Origin: Apoda limacodes
Lineage: Eukaryota; Arthropoda; Insecta; Lepidoptera; Limacodidae
Direction of reading: 5' to 3'
Length of the DNA: 64,000 nucleotides
NCBI GenBank assembly: GCA_946406115.1
Contig: OX291557.1
Span: forward strand, 16,710,501-16,774,500
The notes under the pieces: generated by a model
Told to the model about the DNA's origin: nothing
Database searches by the model: none
The model's input: the letters and a program-made list of their open reading frames with translations, nothing else
Made by a program: the position numbers and the translations under genes
Shown here: positions 12,370-22,203 of the stretch, in pieces
Numbering within the stretch: position 1 is the stretch's first letter
How the letters are laid out: the number at the start of each line of letters is the position of its first letter

Positions 12370-12420
12370 AACTATACTTAAAATACAACTATACTTAAAA
12401 TACAATTATACTTAAAATAC
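12370..12420 (+). repeat. 17-bp tandem repeat, three units
   Basis: The unit 'aactatacttaaaatac' occurs three times head to tail. The first two are identical and the third has one change (aatta for aacta). It is a young local minisatellite with no coding frame. Confidence 0.95.
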
Positions 12421-12424
12421 AAAC

Positions 12425-14040
12425 ATGGAATATAATCTAAATCTAAGCTTATACCTAACGAAGATCTACTCAACATGAATAAAAGTAAAATTACAACTAA
12501 TTTATCGTATTTTATATTAAAGAAAACACGTTTAATAAATGTATGCAAGAATTTACTTAAATGTATAATACGTGTTTACTGCAATGGCTGTTTAATATAA
12601 AGTTATGGTTACTTTAAACAAGAGGCAGCGGTGCGGGACGAGCGGAGCGGAAAACAGTAGAGCTGCCCGCCTCACTTCCCATGGAAATAGACTCTTGACG
12701 ATGCGTAATGACGATCGTTAGTAACTGCGACTTACATGGTAATTGCCATTACTTTACAATTTCTCTGTAATTTTCGTGTAATGAAATCGCAGTAACTTGT
12801 GCTTAGTCACCTACGATTACTTACTTGCACTTAAGTGTAACTGTTTTTGCTAGAAGGTCCTTGCTTGAAGTTGTGTGTTTCCGCAGTACTTGAAAGTCGG
12901 ATTCTCAGGAAAAAACGCGAATTATTCTTAAATTTGTGAAGTAGTACTTAAATTATTAATATAAAAACTAATTTTCAATTTATCATTATGCCATATATAC
13001 TTCCGGCGTTTGTGTATCTTTAAATAATTTGAATAATTTAACCAAAAATACGCCACACATGTTGTAATGTGAAGATTTAAGTTAACATTTTTTTTTGTAA
13101 CTCATTATAAAATGGAGGTAATACAATTTATTTTTTTAAGAATATGGTAAGTATATATGGTATAATAGCACAAGCTATAAAAATTAACATAGAATAAATA
13201 ATACAATATTATTCGATCGGAATAGGAAATATTAAATCGTATTCATCCAAATAGATATACATTTTATTCAATTTATAATGTTTTAAATTTTGTTTCTTTC
13301 CAATGGAGTAAAATAATAGACATTTTTTCAGTAAACTGAAATTTATTACAGATTTACAGGCAATGTCTTTTTATTAAGTAAACTTCTTTATAATTATATA
13401 ACTAACTAGCTGACAATCGAAGGAATTTATTTCCGGAATTAAAATTTACTAGATAGACTATAGCTATTGTCTACCAAATTGATTTTAAAATCCGTTTGGT
13501 AATTTTTACTTTATGCTCAAGTTAAAAAAACAATTATCGTTTTTTATTGGATTCAAAAACGTATCTATACCGTAACACAAGTATTTTTTTTTATATCTTT
13601 TATGTACCGACAAGGTATACCTTTTGTAAATAACTAGGTATAGATAGATGATTTATTGAGCAGGTTAGAAAAGAAACTGACTTGCCGGCTGACTGATATA
13701 CATATCAACGCAATGTCCAAACTACTTACTGAGTCTAGAGACTTGAATTTTGCACAGAGGTTACTGTTATAACGTACGTGAGTACTAAGAAAAAAAGTTT
13801 AAAGAGACATCCATAATTGTTTAAGATAAATATATAAAAAAATATATTTGGCTTTGGATTAAAGAGGAAATTGATGTATGTACGTGTGTCATCATTTTTG
13901 GGTAATCACCCCTTATAGGGCCTTACATCAGATGACAGTTTGTATGAGAATTCCTATATTTAGTAGGTGACACCGAATGCTTTTCTATAAAAAGTCCTCG
14001 CGAAAAAAGTCACAGGTATAGGCTAATTTTAATATCGAAA
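12425..14040. other. Spacer with one GC-richer island
   Basis: 12600-12860 is less AT-rich and holds 'agcggtgcgggacgagcgga' and several 'gtaatg', 'agtaac' and 'gattac' repeats. This could be a regulatory island or an unrecognised repeat. 12870-14040 is AT-rich and shows nothing else. Confidence 0.45.
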
Positions 14041-14049
14041 GGTTATGAT

Positions 14050-14122
14050 GCTTTCACTTGTATTTATCCTGGTATATCTTGAGGATGTATTAAGATGTAC
14101 CAGGATAAATACAAATGAAAGC
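14050..14122 (+). ncRNA. Candidate pre-miRNA-like hairpin
   Basis: The two arms (14050-14080 and 14092-14122) pair over 31 positions with one C:A mismatch (14057/14115) and one G:U pair (14075/14097), closing on an 11-nt loop 'gaggatgtatt'. The 73-nt size and terminal loop fit an animal pre-miRNA. The pairing is nearly perfect, which also fits a small palindromic transposon or a hairpin-siRNA locus. The arms would give products beginning near 'ttcacttgtatttatcctgg' or 'taccaggataaatacaaatg'. I do not recognise either as a known miRNA. The strand is undetermined, since an inverted repeat folds on both. Confidence 0.45.
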
Positions 14123-14603
14123 TGTTAAGGCCCAAATACAATCTCACACATAAGAAAAAAAGCGGCAGTAAGACTCTCTACATATAATTTAAAGCCATTA
14201 AAGACATCTGCAGGCCCCAGCAATGAGCTGCGCTTACTTGGGATGCGTAACGTCCCTTTGGTGCCCTTTTTTGTGTTTCTACGTAGTACGTGCGGGGGTG
14301 ACGTTTTCAAGCAAGGGGTGAAAGTGTGGGGTGGTTTACTCAGTTTATGACTCCAATGTTCTTGACTCATATACCTTGTTTTATGTTTTTTTTTGTCTGG
14401 AATTGCCGTTTCGGAGTTATTATCGTGTGTTGGAATGCGTTCAAGTGGAACATACCAGTTGTTAAGTAAAGTGACTTAAATCGGCATTTTATGTGGACGT
14501 CACATTTTTAGTGAAAAAAAAATGATAACAAAACGTACCTAAACGTTCTTAGTGACTTTTTGTAGAGTAATTCTAATCTTAACCAATTTTTTTTAGGTAT
14601 GTT

Positions 14604-14720
14604 ACAGTGCAACAAACTTTTCTGATCCAATGTTTGGTCGCTAGTGTCGTTGTTAATTCACACCATTTAAATATAACTGTAGTTTTGACTTTTGATCACC
14701 GGGTCAGAAAAGTTTGTAGT
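14604..14720 (+). mobile_element. MITE family M1, copy 2
   Basis: Left end 'acagtgcaacaaacttttct', right end 'ggtcagaaaagtttgt', giving about 16 bp of clear inverted repeat with the core 'ggtcgctagtgtcgttgtta'. The right terminus stops short and passes directly into the 3' tail of a LINE relic ('agtcaaagtcaaaa'), so one element has interrupted or truncated the other. Confidence 0.85.
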
Positions 14721-15241
14721 CAAAGTCAAAATGGTTTATTCAAATAAGGATTTTACAATCACTTTTGAATCGTCAAAGTTATAAAATATTATTTTTTGAA
14801 CCCTCCCACCTCCCGCCGGTTCACAATGTTGTTGATTTCTACCGAGAAGAATCCGGCAAGAAACTCGATAGTTACTCTTTTAAAAACACTATCAATAATA
14901 CAAATAAACTAAAAATACAATTAATGTTTTAAATAAAAAAAATTTAGCCGTACAATTTTATGTCATTTCCATTTTAATTTGGTTTACCTATGCATCCTGT
15001 AATTGAGCATCATCAGTCCCAAGGATTTTTATCATTTACATAGTCTGAAATATTGTAGTATGCCTTTTTACAAAGTACCTGCTTGATAAAAGATTAAAAT
15101 TTACTTATTGATAGATTTTGAATTTTATTGGGAACTTTGTTGTAAAAGTGTATACATTGCCCCATAAAAGAGTTACTTATTTTGTGTAGACGTGTATCAT
15201 GCACCAACAGCTTTTTTGTAGCACTGCAAAACTGACAATGT
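14721..15241 (-). pseudogene. Non-LTR retrotransposon, C-terminal relic
   Basis: On the minus strand, 15241 down to a stop at 15013-15015 reads in one frame. It contains LVHDTRLHKISNSFMGQCIH, FYNKVPNKIQNL, then one in-frame stop, then LCKKAYYNISDYVNDKNPWD. This is the C-terminal segment of a jockey/CR1-like LINE polyprotein. The 3' untranslated tail runs from 15012 to about 14721 and ends in 'ttttgactttgact', the usual terminus of such copies. The polymerase and endonuclease are missing. It is dead, but the frame is nearly intact. It abuts MITE copy 2. Confidence 0.88.
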
Positions 15242-15244
15242 TTT

Positions 15245-15590
15245 TTTTTTTTAATATATTCATAGAATCATTAACATAGACAATCTAAAGATATAGTATG
15301 AAGATATCTCTCGATACCAAAGCTTTACCGTCACGATCTCTAAACCTAACTTAACTTTTGTCAAAATCACTCTCTGTAAAATAGTGTTCTACCTTGTATC
15401 TATCCGCAACCAACCGAAATACGCTATATATTTTTACTTTCGTGCATATCTTATTTTGCATATAAAAGTGTTTTAATTATTTTTTTTTATCCTGACAATA
15501 CCACAGATGAAAAATTTTGCTCAAATGCATGCAGCTTGATGACGCAACAAAAAACAAAACTATTAGATTAATATGAGTTACAATTTATGA
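15245..15590. other. AT-rich spacer
   Basis: Poly-T runs near 15241-15254 and 15480-15487. No gene or repeat recognised. Confidence 0.5.
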
Positions 15591-15860
15591 ACAGCCATTG
15601 AACGGATAACCGAGCGAAAACATTGGCTAGTTTTAATAAAAACGGCACTGTGATTAAGGCGACCCTCCTCGGCCATAAAAACATTATCGCCCGTCCCTGC
15701 ACATAAAAAGTATAAAGAACAAATACAATGGGAGCGTTACTAATACCGGTGCATCAGATATTGGCAGTTAACTTCACACCACGCGACGCCGCCGTGCGTC
15801 TTCTCTGATTAGATCCGACACCCGTTTCTCTCGTTTTGTATGGATATTGTATGGAAATCC
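15591..15860. promoter_or_regulatory. GC-richer island, possible enhancer
   Basis: Clearly less AT-rich than its flanks, without stop-free coding periodicity. It holds 'tgtgattaaggcg', 'gccataaaaacat', 'cacataaaaag' and 'cgcgacgccgccgtgcgtc'. The mix of homeodomain-like and CpG-bearing motifs in low-complexity-free DNA is what conserved non-coding elements of insects look like. It is inferred from composition only. Confidence 0.3.
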
Positions 15861-16319
15861 GTATCCTTACCTATTTGTTGTACAGATTAAAATTTTTAGT
15901 TTGTACTTTCATTACGTTCCATGTACGCTGTTTCAGTTGAAGTTTGGGACTTTTATTGAAGCTTGGGCTGCGGAGAGTCACTGTAGGTATTCCACTGTAG
16001 GTAATAGTCATTGCATGACCATATATTTCAAATAATTGCTTAAGTTTTTTTTACATACATATCTGAAATTGTAGCCATTTTTCTTAAACTAATAAATTTG
16101 AAATCGCTTTTCCGATTTGATTTTTTTTGTAGTTCTTCCTCTTTTATTTTTTACTGTAAATAAACAGAAACCTGTCATTTATCTTTGGAATTTAAAAATT
16201 ATGATTTTATTTCTGTGGTTATTATTTTAATGAGTATACATAACATAACTGTTTTACCTAAAATAACATTTACCAATACATACCTATTTATACATCAATG
16301 AAAATATACCATAACAAAC

Positions 16320-16660
16320 CGCCCACTTCCTCAATTTCTAAGATGGCCAGGAAAACAAAAATAGCCTAGAGGGTGAAATCTCAAAGCGTTGAGAAAAACG
16401 GCCGCACAGTTCAGGCGATATGCTTAATGCACCCCCACACAAATTATCGATTAGAAGCTTTTTTATGCAAGAGGGAGTGCTTCGGGGGAGCAAACCTTAG
16501 GGGCGAGTGGTTGAAACAAAAAACGCGAGTGAAGAGTGAAATAAAAAGTTTAAACAAGTCGGATTGCAATGTAAGCCCCAAGACGACGCAAGAAAATCAA
16601 TATTCGATGCGGACCGATGCAAATCTTCTTGCATCCTTATTTGAATTTCAATAAGGTGAC
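16320..16660. promoter_or_regulatory. GC-richer island, possible conserved non-coding element
   Basis: A moderately GC-rich block with 'gttgagaaaaacggccgcac', 'cacccccacacaaattatcg' and 'ttcgggggagcaaacc'. A 93-codon plus-strand frame crosses it but begins with GTG, not ATG, and matches no family I know. I favour non-coding function or chance. Confidence 0.3.
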
Positions 16661-17490
16661 GATTTTGACTTATTTTATTTTCAGCCATTTTGTTTAAACT
16701 TTTTTAAAACAAAATCGATATTTATAGATGGATTTTGAAAGACAGATATATTTTCCATTCACCAATTAATAATTTATTATTTTATTTCGTACTAATTCAT
16801 GAAGTCTTTTTGAGTTATTTTAAGCTTAGTGCCAATGAATAAACAATTTAAAAAAATACTAAATACAGTCAAAATTCGTGCACATTTAATTTAATTTTTT
16901 ATTAGTGCCGCTAGTAAAGTGATAAAGCTGAAACTAAATGTTTTTTTCAGCTGAAACACCGGCTGTCTTGGCAAGAATAAATAATTATAATTTTTTAAAT
17001 AAAACTAAAATCATGCATGAACAGGAGTGTTAAAAGGAATCATAGATTTTGAGTTAATTGATTGAAACCAGTTAAAAAATTAATTAGATTAACCTACTGC
17101 TACAAACCAAATAGATAGGCCGATGTTTTTTTTTATTTTCACTAAAAATTTAACAAACAACAAATCCTAATAATTTTATGAATGAAATGCAATAATTGTT
17201 TTAAAATTTGAACAAGTGTTGGAATAAGTCATTTTCAGATTTTCCACAGCACTAAATACTATAAATAAAAATCATTTAATCGGGTGATGAATTAGCCAAA
17301 GTTTTATACTGGAAGCATTATATCTATTTTAAGAGTTCAAAATTTTGGTATCAAACTTGCACAAAGACGGTGTATTTACGTGATCCTACCTATAATGGCC
17401 CCTTAATTCTCAATAACTTTCTACATTGCTTCTCCGTCTGTTTACTGCCCGTAGACTTATAAAACAAAAATGTACTTAAATAATATGCTA
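16661..17490. other. AT-rich spacer
   Basis: No gene. 17357-17400 carries a diverged copy of the small 'gcacaaaaacggcgt' repeat also seen at 7373 and 45693. Confidence 0.5.
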
Positions 17491-17728
17491 CACTGACGAG
17501 CAAAAATAACAAGTCACTTACATAGACATCAATATTTCCTAAACAACTTATGATAGCTCTATGAAGTTAAATAAATATTGCTCCAGTGTATTTAATCTCG
17601 TATTTAATTATTTACATGTAAAATTAAACTCTTTTTAATATACTTTTAGTTCCATGAAGGTATCTTTACTAGGTTACGAAATATCTAATCTCTTTTTGTA
17701 AGTCACTGGTTATTTTTGCTCGCCAGTG
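17491..17728. mobile_element. Tc1/mariner-like miniature element
   Basis: A 238-bp element with terminal inverted repeats of about 30 bp (17491-17520 and 17699-17728) matching at 27 of 30 positions. Both begin 'cactg.cgagcaaaaataac'. It is flanked by TA on each side (17489-17490, 17729-17730). Ends starting CACTG with a TA duplication are typical of Tc1/mariner insertions. The interior is AT-rich with no transposase remnant, so it is non-autonomous. Confidence 0.92.
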
Positions 17729-17729
17729 T

Positions 17730-18638
17730 ATATACAGTTAAAAATAGTTACTAAAACAATAAATTATATATAATAATATAATATAATAAATATTTTTATA
17801 TTTTTACATAAAAGGATACATATTTTTAATAAGTTCTACAATAAGTTAGAAGTAAACGCTAAAATTACTATTTAACTTAGCTGTTTTATTTCCTAATCAA
17901 TGAACGGCAGTTCGAATAAGCAAATAAGATTTATACACTTTGTAGTAATGTAGGTACTCTTATACACTCGGCCCAATTAGGGCACCCTTGGTCTCAGATG
18001 GTGCACTCTTCTTGATCGTTGGAGCGTCATCTTTAAATTTCCGTCGTTAAGATTTAATTTTTATCAAGGTCTCCCCTTAAGGGGAGAGAGGGGAAGAGCA
18101 ACCTGTCGCGCCAAATATTTTCCTTCGTATTTTTTCCTCCTTCGATGGCACTTACTCGCCTCCCCTCTGTACGCATTTTTTTATCATTAAAACTGTGAGT
18201 GGGGTCGCCGAACCCGGCGTTGCCAACTCGCGCTGTCATAACACCACACAGTCATATGCAACCAAGGTTGATATACAATTTGCAACGTCGCACTTTCGTC
18301 ATTGTTATATTACAGGTAATTTTTAAGATGTGGATGGAGCTCTTGGGAGCAGTTTTACTCCCAAGAGTTAGCTTTCTAGAAATTTCATTGTAAATATCTG
18401 ATGAAAAATATAATGTATTTATTCCGGTAAACAGCGGTATAAATAAATGTTAGTACCTATATCCCTAGAAGTACATATTGTTTTCGTTAAAAGAAATACG
18501 AAAATTATTCTTAATTATTTCTGATTGTTTTAAAATCATCTACGCGCTTTCACTTTATACAAAATTAAATAAAATAAACTGGGTATAAAAAAATTCAAAC
18601 AATCTTATAGTATCTACTATTGTTTTGAATAATCTGTT
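17730..18638. other. Spacer with palindrome and GC-richer patch
   Basis: 17760-17830 is a TA/ATA-rich low-complexity run. 18070-18087 is a perfect 18-bp palindrome, 'tctccccttaaggggaga'. 18090-18300 is GC-richer ('gtcgccgaacccggcgttgc') and without a convincing frame on either strand. 18345-18371 repeats 'cttgggagcag' and 'actcccaag' as a short inverted pair. Confidence 0.5.
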
Positions 18639-19138
18639 TTTAGGGTTCCGTACCCGCAGAGTCCAAACGAAGCCATATTGCTATCACTAACGTGTCCCTC
18701 TGTCCGTCGTCTGTCACACAGGTTCATAGCAAAACGGTTGGAGCTACAGTCTTCACATTTTCACAGTATGAGCATCTTGTTGACCCAAAACGATATAAAT
18801 TATCAAAAAATATTTTTAAATGTTTTTAAGGAAGGAAAGCTAAAGGTAGACGCAAATTTTGACCTATGAACTTGAAATTTGGTGATATTGTTTATTATTA
18901 GATACGTATATTTTACTAACAAATACCAATATATACATAAATTAGATTTTTTCTTTGAAATTCCCTCATTTTTCCTATTTCAACCAATCTGATTTTGCGG
19001 TCAAATACATAGCACAGAAAGGATTCACTCGCCTACTGCTTTTGAATAATTCTGCCATTCGGACGGCTTATATTCTACATATAGTACGGAACCCAAAATG
19101 TGCGAAGTTCGACACGCACTTGGCCGGTTTTTTTTTAA
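18639..19138 (+). mobile_element. Dispersed element with 'gcacttggccg' end, copy 2
   Basis: It begins 'tttttagggttccgtaccc', then 'gtccctctgtccgtcgtctg', and ends 'agtacggaacccaaaatgtg' with 'cacgcacttggccggttttt'. Ends and early motifs match the element at 439-703. The interior (500 bp against 265 bp) is largely different, so this is another subfamily. No coding capacity. Confidence 0.75.
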
Positions 19139-19254
19139 TTACGAAAACGTAACATTTAAATATACATACATAGATGGCTATATAGCCTACCTTAAACTAT
19201 AGATAGAATAAATATCCACACAATATCCGCCCTAATTGCTAGAAAAGACTATAC

Positions 19255-19460
19255 AGCGTGTCCATAATAAAACTAATCAACCCCGCAACAGCTAATCAAA
19301 TAGGCCGTGTATCGATTAAGGCGGCGCGCAATAAAGACGCCTCGGATGACACATTTCACTTATCCTTAATACGAGCTCTGTAATTAAGCTCGCTACGTGT
19401 TAATTACAGGGGTGTCCACGCCTCACCTTGCCTCAATTAATTTCCTTTAACGTGCCAACC
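19255..19460. promoter_or_regulatory. Homeodomain-site-rich island, candidate enhancer
   Basis: Within about 200 bp there are two 'ctaatcaa' sites (19274, 19292), 'tatcgattaagg', 'gcaataaag', 'gtaattaagc', 'gttaattacagg' and 'tcaattaattt', set in GC-richer unique-looking sequence with no open frame. A dense mix of TAATCA, TAATTA and CAATAAA cores is typical of Hox-, Otx- and Caudal-type regulated enhancers. It is the best motif cluster in the first third of the window. The target gene is unknown. Confidence 0.4.
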
Positions 19461-19710
19461 CTGACTCTGTTTTTCTTTTCCTATTCACGAAACACTGTCA
19501 TTTTGTTAGTGAAATGAAAAGGTCATGAAAATTGGAACGGAAACCGATTTCAGTAAATTTAAGGCCCCAAAACATGAAGTTACAGTAGTATAAAACCTCA
19601 CAATACTCATATTTACCTACCTGCACTTTTTACCTAGATTTTTATTATCAGATACCAGCAATCGCAAAATCGTTCTTAAAGTCACATAACTGGTTATTAT
19701 AAAAAAAATG

Positions 19711-19826
19711 ACTTTGGGTGTTTGATCGCTAGTGTCGTTGTAATTTCACATTATTCCAATATGGCGACTGTAGTTTTGATTTTTAAGCACCGACCGGGTC
19801 AGAAAAGTTTGTTGCATTAGAGTTGT
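19711..19826 (+). mobile_element. MITE family M1, copy 3
   Basis: The core 'gatcgctagtgtcgttgt' and 'aatatggcgactgtag' and the right end 'gtcagaaaagtttgttgcat' match the other copies. The left inverted repeat is lost or replaced. Confidence 0.82.
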
Positions 19827-19829
19827 TTA

Positions 19830-20690
19830 TTTTTTCTTTTTTACGCAAAAGCTTGACATAGATCTTTATCAGTATTACAGACTCTAGTTTCTAAATGGTT
19901 TTAAATAATATCATTAGTTGCTGTGTTGTATCTTTGATTTGAGATATAGTTATTATTGTTAACGTAGTCGAAGAATAGCAAGTTGGTTCAACGCTAGCTT
20001 TCGTCACGAACGCTATTAAAATGTTTACGTATCGTCGGCGGACTGTGAAATGCATTGATCTAAATTTTACAAGAGAAAGAAGGAACGTATTATGAGAAAT
20101 TCTGTAGGTAGCTGAATTAAATTGTAGTATGAGTTTTGACGATTGTGAAGATATAATATATAAATATATAGATAGGTAGACCTGCATTACGAAGAGTGTT
20201 TTTACTAAAACAATTTTTTTCCAGCCCGTCGATTATATTTAGATACACTATTAAATTACATTTGTAAATACATATGTTTTAATCAATATAAGATTAGAAG
20301 AACTCGTAAAGGTCTGCTAAAATCAAACCTAATAGTAAATTTATATGTGATAGTTGGAAAAGGGGCTTTAAGGTATATTCATTAAAAGGTTAAAGGTATA
20401 TAACTAGTCTAAGAAGTTTTTCTATTTTAAATTATCTACGTCCAATATATCAGTTTTATTATTTATATATTATAGTTAATAGCAAAAAAGCAGTAGTATA
20501 TCATTTTAAATTTACAAGACTATTTTAAAAGTGTGCACTTTGACAAAACAGAAACAAATGGTCCACCTGTTTGCTTACTTGTAGTAAATAAATCACTTTT
20601 TATTTTTTCTCAAGAAGTCGCAAGCTGTAACGCACAAACAAAATTAAGGTAAGTGAAGCTGAAAAGTTGATGAAACAAAACTTATAATCT
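19830..20690. other. AT-rich spacer
   Basis: No gene. 19960-20100 is slightly GC-richer ('cgtatcgtcggcggactgtg') and might be part of an unrecognised repeat. Confidence 0.45.
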
Positions 20691-20699
20691 TGTTAGAGA

Positions 20700-20970
20700 G
20701 CAGACGCTGCGGCTAATCCTCTTCCCATCAGCTAATTAATCCAAAGTTTATTTCTGAAAAAGTTTCAACTTGCCCGGAAGTAATTTCACGCAAAGGCATT
20801 AGGAGTGGGGAGAGACGAACTTCACACTTAGCTCTCTTGGTAAACACTCATGACGTTTCCTAATTAACGGACGCAATTAGTGGTCGAGCTCGACGGGGCA
20901 GGGGGAGGGGGTGATAAGTGGCACTGAGCGGAAAAAGTTCCGAGAAAATTCGAGAGCTTAACGCGTACGA
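20700..20970. promoter_or_regulatory. Homeodomain-site-rich island, candidate enhancer
   Basis: Contains 'ggctaatcctc' (an Otx/Bicoid-type TAATCC core), 'agctaattaatcc', 'cctaattaacgg' and 'gcaattagtggtcgagc', followed by a GC-rich block, 'gacggggcagggggaggggg'. No coding frame. The inference rests on motif density only. Confidence 0.38.
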
Positions 20971-22178
20971 AAACGTGCTACTTGCTGGATGGCATTATAC
21001 TGTAATGTATGTACTCAATTCCAGTATCATTGTACGGCGAACAACACATTTGAGATATAAAAATTAAACAACAATGATTTTGAAAACAAGTTTTACTTGT
21101 TTGAACACATTTTTTTATATAAAATGTTATATACCTTCGCATGAACAAAGTGTGTGTGTTGCATTAACGTAAATATTTGTACTATTTTTTTTTCTTTATC
21201 GAGTTTTAAAAATATAGTTTATTTTTTCAAATATGTTCAGTAAGTTCGTAAAAAGTAAATTTTATTTTTTTCAGTATTCCCATTAAAAACTACCTACTAA
21301 TGATTCAGATGTGTTGAGTTTTTCTATTGAATACAAATAACTATTGATTTGTAGAAAATGACATTTAATTTTACGATAACTCTATTGATTTTTATCAAAA
21401 AGGTACAATGAAATGACCATCGAAATGAAAGTAATAAACGATTTGTATATTTGGTTCGAAGTTGAAAGTAATAAAATAAAAATCAAAAAAACATTAAATA
21501 TCATTACGACACTTATTTTCAAAGAAGTAGTCAACGATATTATGAACCACTGTTTTTCCGTACACTTATAACGCTCGCATACTCACAGTAAAAGAGACAG
21601 ACACAGAAACTCTTAAATCACACTATCCATTTAATTGGGAAATGGCAAATTACTACGCAAATATTAAGAGGGAAAAAAAATGAGGAGTAGTACACCATCT
21701 TATTAATATTCTTCCCTCGTATATTTTTTCGATGAATTATTGCTGTCTTAATCCGCGTCATTCATTTTCAAAATAGGGTAATTTTTCATTGCACTACATC
21801 CCTGATGTGTATTATACTTATCAATAGTAAAATATGTATATATAGCTACTTATGAATACATTTTTATATGATTTTCATATTATACATTTTAAAAAACGAT
21901 GTGTATGGGATAACGCCATTCTCTAACTTGTGATCATTTAAAGATACAAAAACAATACGAGTATTTGTACAATATATTGTTATGATGACGTCAAACCTCA
22001 AGTCTGTGTTGATTTTCATATGACGATTTCCATTATAGTAATGAAAATCAAAAATAAATTCGTAATTAAGATACACTAGGCAAAAACTGCATGGGCTATC
22101 GGTAAGCAGTTTCACACTTCTGTATTTTTTTTCCGAAGGGATATTAGTCATAGGTAGTGAGACTGATTTATAAATTAC
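20971..22178. other. AT-rich stretch, no gene
   Basis: A 95-codon minus-strand frame at 21864-22151 begins with ATG but resembles no family and has low-complexity composition. I do not accept it. Nothing else seen. Confidence 0.5.
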
Positions 22179-22179
22179 T

Positions 22180-22203
22180 ACCGACTACATATATGTAGTC
22201 GGT
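22180..22203. repeat. 24-bp perfect palindrome
   Basis: 'accgactacata' followed immediately by its exact reverse complement 'tatgtagtcggt', with no spacer. The 'ccgacta' end resembles the 'cccgactac' terminus of the element at 6614-7170, so this may be two element ends fused tail to tail. Confidence 0.9.

Noticed and set aside
16373..16654. 93-codon plus-strand frame
   Set aside because: Begins with GTG, no known domain, overlapped by a frame on the other strand. Kept only as a possible regulatory island.
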